Shown here piece after piece: positions 51,094 to 58,185 of a DNA stretch of 64,000 bases. The translations under genes and the position numbers were made by a program. Source of the DNA: Corynebacterium sp. 13CS0277 (GTDB lineage Bacteria; Actinomycetota; Actinomycetes; Mycobacteriales; Mycobacteriaceae); NCBI RefSeq assembly GCF_002994655.1, contig NZ_PPDL01000005.1, positions 62,001-126,000 on the forward strand, in the 5' to 3' direction. The notes under the pieces were generated by a model. It did no database searches. It saw nothing but the letters and a program-made list of their open reading frames with translations, and was not told where the DNA came from. Within the stretch, counting starts at the first letter, position 1; every line of letters begins with the position of its first letter.

Positions 51094-51099
51094 AGCCTA
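51094..51099 (-). promoter_or_regulatory. -10 box TAGGCT for the leaderless ABC operon
   Basis: TAGGCT on the minus strand is 8 nt from ATG 51085. Confidence 0.55.
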
Positions 51100-51150
51100 C
51101 ACCAACGCCACGCATGACTACGCGCCCAATAAAGCCTTCTAGCTGCGGAT

Positions 51151-51179
51151 TTGTGGAACTACGGCGTTGTGGTTAAAGT
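51151..51179 (+). promoter_or_regulatory. Promoter of tRNA-Leu (TTGTGG - 17 bp - TAAAGT)
   Basis: TTGTGG (51151-51156) and TAAAGT (51174-51179) are separated by 17 bp and lie 41 nt before the tRNA. Confidence 0.6.
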
Positions 51180-51219
51180 ATTGCAAGTGCCCAGCCGGAA
51201 GCGGTTGAGACAACACCCG

Positions 51220-51305
51220 GCCCGGGTGGCGGAATGGCAGACGCGCTAGCTTGAGGTGCTAGTGTCCTATTAACGGACGTGGGGGTTCAAGTCCCCCCTC
51301 GGGCA
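51220..51305 (+). tRNA. tRNA-Leu (anticodon GAG)
   Basis: 86-nt type II tRNA. Acceptor stem GCCCGGG pairs with CTCGGGC, the anticodon loop is TTGAGGT (GAG, reading CUC and CUU), a long variable arm (GTCC/GGAC) and the T arm GGGGGTTCAAGTCCCCC are present. The 3' CCA is not encoded. It has its own promoter and terminator. Confidence 0.95.
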
Positions 51306-51311
51306 CAAAGT

Positions 51312-51347
51312 CCCCCTTTGTACAGTTTGTGCAAAGGGGGTTTTGTT
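51312..51347 (+). terminator. Intrinsic terminator of tRNA-Leu
   Basis: A perfect 9-bp stem CCCCCTTTG/CAAAGGGGG (51312-51320/51332-51340) is followed by TTTTGTT. Confidence 0.85.
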
Positions 51348-51494
51348 ATGTGCAGGCTCGGCTCAGTCGCGGCGTGGGAGAGTACGCCGCCCTCTTCTCC
51401 CCTGGCTCGCACCCGCCTGGCGCACCTGCGACAGGACACCCCCATCGGCGAGGACAATTCCCCACCGGTGGATGGCTCCTCTCCTGATAGAGAC

Positions 51495-53456
51495 TTACTT
51501 GTAGGGGCTGCCCGTATCCGGGCGGTTACCGAAGTCCAGGTGCTGGTTCGTCCACGGGATCGGCTCCCCCAACAACGCCCGCAGGTTGTCTTCACGCTCC
51601 AAATCGTTGAACGTCTGCGGCCCCTTCTTCTCATTCTCCTTAGCCCCACCACGGGCACCCGCTCCCACGGGCGCACCCATCATCGGCGGGTGCTTCGCCT
51701 GCGAACCCTGCCCCGTGGCATGCGGCTCACCACCACCCGGTGCCGGGGACGGCGACGGCGTCGGCTGCCCCAACTGCCCGCCCCGGGAACCACCGGGACG
51801 CTCCAGCCCATTCCCCACACCACCATTGCCCAGGCCGCCGCTGCCCAGACCACGGGAACCACGACCGGCCCCCACGCCACCAGGCATACCACCACGGCCA
51901 AGGCCACCATGACCCACACCAGGGCCACCAGAGCCCGGCACACCGCCACCAGGGGCACCAGCTCGACGCCCGGGACTCAGCCCGTCGGAGCCGCCCTGCC
52001 GATGGCGCGGCACGCCACCCACGCCCGGAACCCCACCAGCACGCGGGCCTGCGGCACCAACACCACCGACAACACCCGCGCCAGCACCCACGCCGGGAGT
52101 ACCAGCACCAGTACCTCCACCAGCAGCCTGGTCATGACGCGGGGTCGCAGGTGTCACGGGCCTCGTCACGTGCGGGGACGCACCCACACGGGGACTTCCT
52201 CCACCCAAGGACCCCAAGGCCCCGATACCACCCACACCACCGACACCAGTGCCAGTGCCGCCGGCACCACCTGCCAGGCCAGGTGCGGGAGCATTACCGA
52301 GGGATCCCACCCCACCAGGGGTAGACCCACTGCCGAGGCCGCCAAAGCCGGTGGCGGACTGCCCGGCACCGATGCTCTTGAGGTCGTTGAGGTAGGCGTC
52401 GACGTTGGCGAAGCTGGCACCCGCAGCACCCGCACCACCACTGAGGCCTTGCATGCTCGGCAGGCCACTGCCCCCGCTGGTGAGGTTGCCGGAGCCGTTG
52501 ATCTTCGGGGTGTCCCAGTTCGGGGTGCGCCCGTTGCCGGTGATGCGATTCTCCAACGCGCGGCCGCGATCCTTGCCGGAGGCACCGCCGGGGCTGACTT
52601 TGCCGACGCCCATGAGGTTGTTGATGTTGGGCACCCCATTGGTCAGTTCCCCGTCGAAGTAGGACAGGAAATCACTCAGCAGGGCCTTCTCGAGGGCGCG
52701 GGCTTCGATGGGGTCTTCAACAGCTGCGACCTCGGCAAGATAGGCGTCGACTTCACGCTGTCCTGCGGCGTGGATGCTGATGAGGTTGTCCGCGTAGTAG
52801 GCCATGACTTTGGCGTTGTCGGCGAAGGCGTCGCTGGCGTCGGCGAGTTCGCGGATGGCGTTGGTGGCGGCGACAATGACGTCGCCGCCGTAGTCGTCGG
52901 CGATGTAGTTCTTGATCGAGTGCAGGTCGTTCGCCAGGGAATGCGCCTTGGACTCCATGTCCCGCCAGAGGTTCGCGATCTCGTAGAACGCGGCCGTGTT
53001 CGTCGAAGCGAAGTCGAACGAGAGTCCCTCCAGGGAGCTGCCACCGGCAGAGGGCGTCGGGAACGAGAAGTCGTCGAAGACGGGGTCGGGCCGGGTGGGG
53101 AACTCGATGAGGTCGGCGATCTTGCTGATCGTGCCGTTGAGAATGTCGTCCAGGCCGCTGGCGAAACCAGCGTCGGCGATCGCGAAGTTCTGGCGGGTGG
53201 CACCGAGGTTGCGGTGCATCCACTCCACTTGCCGTGCATAGGTGTGAAGGACCTCTGCCGCACTGCCGATCGCACCCCCGAGGATGCTGCTGTGGGTGTT
53301 GGCAAGGTCATCGAGTCCAGGCACAGTGGTCGCCGAATCGAAGCCCCAACTGGCGCGCGAGAGCGTTTCGGTCATTCCGTAGGCCACCGTCATGGCCTGC
53401 TCGGCGTCGCGTTCCGCAGTCGCGAGGCGGTCGAGGTCGATCTCAAATCCGTCCAT
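51495..53456 (-). CDS. WXG/PPE-like helical protein with Gly-rich C-terminal half (putative type VII-associated)
   Basis: 653 aa. Residues 1-100 form a helical hairpin with a W37-G38 turn and FAIAD at 91-95 in the place of the YxxxD/E type VII export motif (Phe for Tyr). Residues 150-265 form a second long helical pair ending in VDAYLAEVAAVED. From about 330 to 600 the protein is Gly/Pro/Ala-rich and low-complexity. The last 40 residues (LEREDNLRALLGEPIPW...) look structured. There is no Sec signal peptide. The layout resembles PPE-like/EspB-type substrates that lie beside DUF3558 lipoproteins in other actinobacteria, which I recall and cannot check. ATG 53456 has AAAGGAG at 9 nt. Confidence 0.72.
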   Translation of the reverse strand: MDGFEIDLDRLATAERDAEQAMTVAYGMTETLSRASWGFDSATTVPGLDDLANTHSSILGGAIGSAAEVLHTYARQVEWMHRNLGATRQNFAIADAGFASGLDDILNGTISKIADLIEFPTRPDPVFDDFSFPTPSAGGSSLEGLSFDFASTNTAAFYEIANLWRDMESKAHSLANDLHSIKNYIADDYGGDVIVAATNAIRELADASDAFADNAKVMAYYADNLISIHAAGQREVDAYLAEVAAVEDPIEARALEKALLSDFLSYFDGELTNGVPNINNLMGVGKVSPGGASGKDRGRALENRITGNGRTPNWDTPKINGSGNLTSGGSGLPSMQGLSGGAGAAGASFANVDAYLNDLKSIGAGQSATGFGGLGSGSTPGGVGSLGNAPAPGLAGGAGGTGTGVGGVGGIGALGSLGGGSPRVGASPHVTRPVTPATPRHDQAAGGGTGAGTPGVGAGAGVVGGVGAAGPRAGGVPGVGGVPRHRQGGSDGLSPGRRAGAPGGGVPGSGGPGVGHGGLGRGGMPGGVGAGRGSRGLGSGGLGNGGVGNGLERPGGSRGGQLGQPTPSPSPAPGGGEPHATGQGSQAKHPPMMGAPVGAGARGGAKENEKKGPQTFNDLEREDNLRALLGEPIPWTNQHLDFGNRPDTGSPYK

Positions 53457-53691
53457 GGGTGTTCTCTCCTTTGAGTGTCGGAACGGAGGATGGTGAATGG
53501 GACTGCCAGGGCCAGGCAGCCCCGGGGCGGCGAAGGGTGGTCCTCTCCTAGCTGAGTGGGCGCGCGCCGTCCCAGTTACTTCAGAGGCGAGTGGGGCCAA
53601 TAATGGTGCCCCCGGGTCTCTACGTACCCCCGTTGTGTAGAAAAAATTGGTCTCTGCGCAGGTCAGCGACGTCGTGATCCTTATGTGTTCG
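53457..53691 (-). other. Gap between lipoprotein and WXG-like genes
   Basis: 235 nt without a gene. The frame of the downstream gene stays open but has no start-site support. It contains an AATTTTTT run (about 53641-53648) and the palindrome-like TACGTA, which could be promoter parts. Nothing else is clear. Confidence 0.4.
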
Positions 53692-54396
53692 TTACCCCCG
53701 GCCAGCATCCTTGAAGGGGATGTCGTCGTCGTAGACCGCGCGCAAGAACTTCTCGTCTTGGTAGAGCTCTTCGAGGGTCTCCCGGGCGAGCTGGCAGTGC
53801 TCTTCGACGCGACCTTCACGCAGTGCCCCTTTGTGGGTCACGGCAATCCGACCGCGGGGAGAATCCACCCCGATCTGGCAGTTGTTCTTCATCGTGAGGA
53901 AGATGTCGTAGTCGAGGTAGTACGCCCCTGGCAGCCAGGTGTCGTCGGCGTCGCGGAGGAAGTTGTCCGCGCGGGTGGCGAGGATTTCTTCACGGTCGAG
54001 CGCCTCCGCCAGGATTGACGTGGTGTCGCCGGTGTGACCGTTGTTGTCGAAGCTCAGGCAGCTCCACGACACTTGGTCGAACTGCCGCATCATCATCTGC
54101 GCGTAGACCTCGATGGGGTAACCAAGTTCCCGGAAGTGCTCCACGAGGTCGTCGGTGCAGACGTTGACGAGCTCGAAGTCCTCGGCATGCCGGTCGAAGC
54201 CTCGTGGCAGTCGCGCGTAGTCGACCCGTTCGTGGAAGGGGACGTCGGTCTGCGTGGTGTCTGCGGTGGCGTGGTTGTTGGCGGGTGGGGTGTGTGCTGT
54301 GGGCTGGGGGTGACTGACGCATCCCGTGAGCATCATGACGCATGTGGTGATAAGTGCCGCTCCCCGGCGACGGTTGTGTTGCGCGGGGTGGCTCAT
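53692..54396 (-). CDS. DUF3558-like lipoprotein
   Basis: 234-aa exported lipoprotein. The signal peptide has basic RRR, a hydrophobic stretch and the lipobox LTGC with Cys26, followed by a His/Pro/Thr-rich linker (27-60). The mature domain contains several cysteines (NVCTDDL, WSCLSF, NNCQIG and EHCQLA) that may form disulfides, and FERVDY-like and WLPGAYYLDY segments. It resembles DUF3558 actinobacterial lipoproteins but I am not certain. ATG 54396 overlaps the stop of the 67-aa gene upstream (ATGA), so the two are coupled. Confidence 0.72.
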   Translation of the reverse strand: MSHPAQHNRRRGAALITTCVMMLTGCVSHPQPTAHTPPANNHATADTTQTDVPFHERVDYARLPRGFDRHAEDFELVNVCTDDLVEHFRELGYPIEVYAQMMMRQFDQVSWSCLSFDNNGHTGDTTSILAEALDREEILATRADNFLRDADDTWLPGAYYLDYDIFLTMKNNCQIGVDSPRGRIAVTHKGALREGRVEEHCQLARETLEELYQDEKFLRAVYDDDIPFKDAGRG

Positions 54397-54596
54397 GGGT
54401 GTTGCCCTTCGTGCGGGGCTGCTGCGGTGTCACCGCCACCCAGGATGGTGTCGATCAGGTCTGTCGCCCGGGCCCCCGAGTCGCGCGCGGTGGACAACGC
54501 TTCTGCGTGCGCTTCCCAGCCAGCAGGAAAATCGGTGTGAGTGCAAGCGGCGACATCGCCGGTGGTGGATGCAGCTGTGCTGTGGTTGTGTGCCAC
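54393..54596 (-). CDS. Small protein (67 aa), first gene of the WXG-like cassette
   Basis: 67-aa, Ala/Thr/His-rich, with one Cys (residue 18) and a predicted helix around residues 27-50 (GWEAHAEALSTARDSGARATDLIDTIL). There is no membrane segment. The family is not recognised. GTG 54596 follows GGAGGGG at 8 nt and the stop overlaps the lipoprotein ATG by 4 nt, which supports real translation. It could be an ESX-like small helical partner or a chaperone, but it lacks a WXG motif. Confidence 0.62.
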   Translation of the reverse strand: MAHNHSTAASTTGDVAACTHTDFPAGWEAHAEALSTARDSGARATDLIDTILGGGDTAAAPHEGQHP

Positions 54597-54890
54597 GGAT
54601 CAAACCCCTCCGAGTCTCTGCGCGATGCTGGCACTCGGGGAGATCAAGTCGCAGTCCGTGCAGGGCCCCCGAGTCCCTACACATGTGGAGCTGCGCTCAT
54701 GATCCGGCCCCGAGTGCCAGTCATGCGCCGCAAGCTGTATTTGCTTGCCTGAAGGCAGTTTGCCACAGGCGAGCGGCGGTGCGCAGTGTTTCGGGAAACT
54801 TTGTGTCCCGCGTTTTGACGCGTGTTCAAGTCTCGTGGAGTGAAAGCGCTGGTTAATATGCAATTTTTCTCATAAATATCACCATAAAAA
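54597..54890 (-). other. Structured leader and AT-rich promoter region of the small protein/lipoprotein/WXG cassette
   Basis: The leader contains a perfect 13-bp inverted repeat CTGGCACTCGGGG (54629-54641) with CCCCGAGTGCCAG (54708-54720), outer GCGC matches and a third related GCCCCCGAGTCCC at 54664-54676. A 45-bp AT-rich patch (54845-54890), unusual in this genome, is the likely promoter. A short open frame at 54600-54863 is not convincing. Confidence 0.5.
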
Positions 54891-54931
54891 ATGGCCGCGA
54901 GCCTACCCCTATCTGGGGGTGGTTCGCGGCC
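54882..54931 (-). terminator. Intrinsic terminator of yceI
   Basis: On the minus strand GGCCGCGAACCACCCCC pairs with GGGGTAGGCTCGCGGCC (plus-strand positions 54914-54931 and 54893-54909), and ATTTTTTATGG follows. It lies about 60 nt after the yceI stop. Confidence 0.85.
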
Positions 54932-54988
54932 GGTGTGGACGTCGATCGCGTCCACGAGTGCGCTCAGTAGGGAGCGAAGCCTACGGGC

Positions 54989-55504
54989 TTACTGCTGGAT
55001 GGCAGAGCCCTCGATTTCGATGACGATCTTCTCGGAGAGCAGCACGCCGCCGGTCTTCAGCGGCGCGTTGAAGTCGATGCCGAAGTCGAGGCGGTTGATG
55101 GTGGTGGCCTCGAAGCCGCGGCGGATGTTGCCGAAGGGGTCCTCAGCCTCGCCGAGGAACTCGACCTCGAGGTCGACCGGGCGGGTAATGCCCTTGATGG
55201 TCAGGTCGCCGTGGATGGTGGTGGAGCCGGTAGCGGCCGGGGCGGTGAAGTCTGCGACGAAGGTCATGGTCGGGAACTGCTCAACGTCGAAGAAGTCGGT
55301 GCCGCGGACATGGGCGTCGCGGTCAGCATTGTTGGTGTTGATGCTGGTGGTTGCGATGGTGGCTTCCACGTGGCCCTTGCCTGCCTCGTCGAGGGTGATG
55401 GTGGCCTCGGCGTCGGTGAACTCACCGCGCACCTTGGTGATCATGGCGTGGCGTGCAATGAAGCCGATGTGGGAGTGGGAACCGTCGAGAACGAAGGTGG
55501 TCAT
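54989..55504 (-). CDS. YceI-family protein
   Basis: 171-aa lipocalin-like beta-barrel of the YceI family, which binds isoprenoid-like lipids in known structures. Motifs are FVLDGSHSHIGFIARHAMITKVRGEF, the VEATIATTSINTNNADRDAHVRG stretch with FFDVEQFPTMTF, and RLDFGIDFNAPLKTGGVLLSEKIVIE. No signal peptide is seen, so the cytoplasmic form is likely. ATG 55504 has AAGGAG at 6 nt. Its promoter carries a MarR-type operator and it is divergent from marR, which probably controls it. Confidence 0.93.
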   Translation of the reverse strand: MTTFVLDGSHSHIGFIARHAMITKVRGEFTDAEATITLDEAGKGHVEATIATTSINTNNADRDAHVRGTDFFDVEQFPTMTFVADFTAPAATGSTTIHGDLTIKGITRPVDLEVEFLGEAEDPFGNIRRGFEATTINRLDFGIDFNAPLKTGGVLLSEKIVIEIEGSAIQQ

Positions 55505-55652
55505 GGGGTGCTCCTTGGATGAAGGGGGATGGTGAATGTTTCTTTATGTGGCCAGCGCGCCAGGGCTCGTCGCTCCGGCGGCGACTGTGACAGCCATGCC
55601 GCAGTACGAGGTCTTCTCCCCCTGCTGTGGTCGGAGTGCTGTCGACAGCCAC

Positions 55653-55672
55653 TTAGTTGACTTGGCAACTAA
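55653..55672. promoter_or_regulatory. MarR-type operator over the yceI promoter
   Basis: A perfect inverted repeat TTAGTTG-N6-CAACTAA (55653-55659/55666-55672) overlaps the -10 and start of the yceI promoter. A second half site CAACTAA is at 55697-55703, overlapping the -35. A bound repressor would block RNA polymerase. Confidence 0.7.
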
Positions 55673-55699
55673 CTTAACGGGCCTTTCGTGATGTGTCAA
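55671..55699 (-). promoter_or_regulatory. yceI promoter (TTGACA - 17 bp - TAAGTT)
   Basis: On the minus strand TTGACA (55694-55699) and TAAGTT (55671-55676) are separated by exactly 17 bp, the best-scoring sigma-A-type promoter I can see in the window. Confidence 0.8.
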
Positions 55700-55703
55700 C
55701 TAA

Positions 55704-56037
55704 TGGGTCGGTGGAACTATTCCCCCACGCCTGCCATGCGGGAGATATCCGCAGGCGGACGATACTTTTTCCCCGCTCCACGCGGACCGCATGGCGGGCC
55801 CGGCATGTCACCCCTCCGCACTGCGGCAGGCGGTGCGCTGCACGCGCGAACATGACCGGACATGCCCGAAAAACCCCACCGCACGGGCACATCCGGACAC
55901 CCTCTCCCGGTGTCGCGCTGTGGACTTCGCCGCACCTACGCCGCGCACAGGCGCGTGCGACCTGCGCTTTTTCTCGCAATTTCCGGTTGTTGACACTCGA
56001 CACGCGGAACACACACCATCGGGCACAGGTCGTGCAT
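55704..56037. other. yceI-marR intergenic remainder
   Basis: No gene, repeat or clear structure is seen in this GC-rich stretch; open frames here have atypical composition and no recognisable similarity. GTGCA-N7-TGCAC (about 56032-56048) overlaps the marR box and could be an autoregulatory site. Confidence 0.4.
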
Positions 56038-56043
56038 TAGTGT
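56038..56043 (+). promoter_or_regulatory. -10 box TAGTGT for leaderless marR
   Basis: TAGTGT is 7 nt from ATG 56051. Confidence 0.6.
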
Positions 56044-56050
56044 TGCACTC

Positions 56051-56560
56051 ATGACGACACCAGTGTGGCTCAGCGATGACGAGCAGGATTTCTGGCGCCT
56101 GCTCCTCGAGGCGCACAACGCGCTGTTTCGCGGCGTTGAAGAGCAACTACAGACAGATTCCCAACTCGGGCACTCCGAATACGCAGTCCTCGTCGGACTC
56201 TCCGAGGCACCCAACCATCAACTCCGCATGCGGGAAATCAGCTCCCACCTCGACTGGGACCGCAGCCGATGTTCCCACCTCATCCGCCGCATGGAAAAGC
56301 GCGGCCTCGTGGCGAAAAGCCCCTGCGATAACGACGGGCGCGGCATCGTCGTCACCCTCACCCCGGAGGGGCTGTCACGTATCCAGGCTGCAGCTCCCGG
56401 CCACGTCGACACGGTCCGCCGCCTCGTCTTCGATCACCTCAACGAGCAGGACCCGGCCATTCAGGACGCTGTGAAAGAGTTCCACCGCACCATCGTGGCC
56501 CAGCAGCGGCAGCTCGCCGAGCAGCTGCAGCAGGAAAACTCCACAGAGACCACCTCCTAA
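56051..56560 (+). CDS. MarR-family transcriptional regulator
   Basis: 169-aa winged-helix dimeric regulator. The N-terminal helices (1-55) form the dimer interface; the DNA-binding core is LRMREISSHLDWDRSRCSHLIRRMEKRGLV, followed by the wing NDGRGIVVTLTPEG. The C-terminal helix is Gln-rich. It is divergent from yceI, whose promoter carries a TTAGTTG-N6-CAACTAA palindrome, so yceI is a probable target. The inducer is unknown. It is followed by a hairpin at 56583-56612. Confidence 0.9.
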   Translation: MTTPVWLSDDEQDFWRLLLEAHNALFRGVEEQLQTDSQLGHSEYAVLVGLSEAPNHQLRMREISSHLDWDRSRCSHLIRRMEKRGLVAKSPCDNDGRGIVVTLTPEGLSRIQAAAPGHVDTVRRLVFDHLNEQDPAIQDAVKEFHRTIVAQQRQLAEQLQQENSTETTS

Positions 56561-56582
56561 CCTTTTCGCTTCCTTCCTCCAC

Positions 56583-56612
56583 GCAGCCCTCACCCCCTCC
56601 GGTGAGGGCTGC
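56583..56612 (+). terminator. Hairpin after marR
   Basis: A perfect 12-bp stem GCAGCCCTCACC/GGTGAGGGCTGC with a 6-nt loop lies 22 nt after the marR stop; no T tract follows. Confidence 0.6.
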
Positions 56613-56670
56613 TGTCGCATGAGCCACGCTGCGGCTGCTCAGAGGAGCTTCCGCGCCACATGGGCGTTGC

Positions 56671-56676
56671 TACACT
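56671..56676 (+). promoter_or_regulatory. -10 box TACACT for the leaderless ADP-ribosylglycohydrolase gene
   Basis: TACACT is 6 nt from ATG 56683. Confidence 0.5.
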
Positions 56677-56682
56677 GCCCCT

Positions 56683-57627
56683 ATGACACCGCAGGACCAC
56701 AGCACCAACGAACTCCTCGACCGTGCCCGCGGGCTGCTCCTCGGCCAGTTCATTGGAGACAGCCTCGGCAGCCTCGTCGAATTCTGCGACCCCGAGGACA
56801 TTGCCGCCCGCTATCCGCAGGGGGTGCGCGACCTTGCCGACGGCGGCACCTGGAATCTCCTGGCGGGGCAACCTACCGATGACAGCCAGATGGCGATGGA
56901 ACTCATCCTCAGCCTGCTGGAGCACGGGCACTACGATGCCGACGCCGTGCGTGCCGGATACCGGCGCTGGGCCGCCAGCGACCCCTTCGATATTGGCTTC
57001 ACGGTCTCCCACGCCTTGGGCGGCGAGCCGAATGAATACTCCCAAAGCAACGGGGCGTTGATGCGGATCTCTCCGGTGGCGATCATCCACGCCGCCGCAT
57101 CCCGCCCACTCGCCGCAGCGCAGAAGGACGCCCGGGCGGACGCCACCATCACCCACCTCAACCCGATTGCCATCGACGCGAACGCGGCGTACGTCACCGG
57201 GCTGCTCACCGCCCTGCGGGGCGGTGCGATCGCGGACATTCTGGCGGCGATGCAGGATGCTGCCACCACGCCCGAGGTGCGGGAAGCCATCACCTCCGCG
57301 CCTCAGACCTACGCCAAGCATGCGGGCTGGGTGCTGCTGTCGCTGAGCCTGGCCACCCACGCCCTGCGGGAATCCGCCACCGTCGGCGCGGAACAGGCAC
57401 TGATCGACGTGGTGAGCTTCGGCGGCGACACCGACACCCACGCCGCGATCGCCGGGGCACTGCTGGGGGCAACCTACGGCCTTGGCACCTGGCCCGAGCG
57501 CTGGGTGGGCACCGTCCTCGCCTGCACCCCCGACGCCGATCGCAGCGCCCCCGGGCGTGCCTTGCACTCCCGCTACTACGCCCACCACCTCCTGGAGCAG
57601 GCGGAACAACTCCTCGCCCTCGGGTGA
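56683..57627 (+). CDS. ADP-ribosylglycohydrolase family protein
   Basis: 314-aa all-alpha hydrolase of the DraG/ADPRH type that removes ADP-ribose from proteins or small molecules with Mg2+. Metal and substrate motifs are in place: GDSLGSLVEF (25-34), TDDSQM (65-70), SNGALMRISPVA, and FGGDTDTHAAIAGALLGA near 245. The family includes members acting on arginine, serine or nucleic-acid ADP-ribose, and this cannot be decided here. No ADP-ribosyltransferase is nearby, so no toxin-antitoxin pairing is evident. Confidence 0.88.
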   Translation: MTPQDHSTNELLDRARGLLLGQFIGDSLGSLVEFCDPEDIAARYPQGVRDLADGGTWNLLAGQPTDDSQMAMELILSLLEHGHYDADAVRAGYRRWAASDPFDIGFTVSHALGGEPNEYSQSNGALMRISPVAIIHAAASRPLAAAQKDARADATITHLNPIAIDANAAYVTGLLTALRGGAIADILAAMQDAATTPEVREAITSAPQTYAKHAGWVLLSLSLATHALRESATVGAEQALIDVVSFGGDTDTHAAIAGALLGATYGLGTWPERWVGTVLACTPDADRSAPGRALHSRYYAHHLLEQAEQLLALG

Positions 57628-57666
57628 CTCCATTTTTCCAGCGGTGAATCCGCCGTCGCGGCTTTG

Positions 57667-57695
57667 TTGATTTTGCTACCGTCGGGGCATACCGA
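57667..57695 (+). promoter_or_regulatory. Candidate promoter (TTGATT - 17 bp - TACCGA) for the membrane-protein pair
   Basis: TTGATT (57667-57672) and TACCGA (57690-57695) with a 17-bp spacer lie about 65 nt before ATG 57760. Confidence 0.35.
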
Positions 57696-57759
57696 CCACG
57701 GTACCCACCAGGTTGATACGCCGGGTGCGCCCGGGCCGGCATGGATCGAAGGAGCACCC

Positions 57760-58185
57760 ATGGACGCAACTGCCGCGCCACCGGCACCGCCCGCCGGCGG
57801 CTACGCCTACGACGGTGCGCGCACGCCCACCAACCGGGCCGCCGGAACAGCACTCGCCGCAGGCATCGCGGCGGTGCTGCTGTGCCTGGGCCCCGCCGCC
57901 GTCGTCTTCGGAATCCCCCTGGTGTGGCTGCTGCGGCAGTTGGTGCGCGCCGCCCGCGCACAGGCCGCCACCTATCCCCCAGCCCTGGCGCGCACGGGCC
58001 TCATCACCGCCGCCCGCGGCTGCATGGTCGCCGTCGGCGTTCTCACCGTGGCGTGGCTGGCCGGCGGGGTGGCCCTCGGACTCGGGCTGCACCACAGAGT
58101 CGACGAGTGCCTCGCCGCCGGCGAGGCTGACACGTCTGCCGCCTGCATCGCCCACGTGCTGGGCCTCGAGGAGGAGCCGGCATGA
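57760..58185 (+). CDS. Membrane protein with two helices, unknown function
   Basis: 141-aa protein with a Pro/Ala-rich cytoplasmic N-terminus (1-30) and two hydrophobic segments (about 35-60 and 85-110). The segment after the second helix has two Cys (DECLAAG and AACIAHVLG). Family not recognised. ATG 57760 follows GAAGGAG. Its stop overlaps the DUF418 ATG (ATGA, 4 nt), so the two proteins are made together and may act together. Confidence 0.7.
   Translation: MDATAAPPAPPAGGYAYDGARTPTNRAAGTALAAGIAAVLLCLGPAAVVFGIPLVWLLRQLVRAARAQAATYPPALARTGLITAARGCMVAVGVLTVAWLAGGVALGLGLHHRVDECLAAGEADTSAACIAHVLGLEEEPA

Noticed and set aside
53457..53819. N-terminal extension of the WXG-like protein into the lipoprotein gene
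   Set aside because: A strong AAAGGAG precedes ATG 53456 and the extension has no similarity to secreted helical proteins.
54600..54863. 87-codon frame just before the 67-aa gene
   Set aside because: It covers the inverted-repeat leader, has atypical composition and no convincing ribosome site; the structure is a better explanation.
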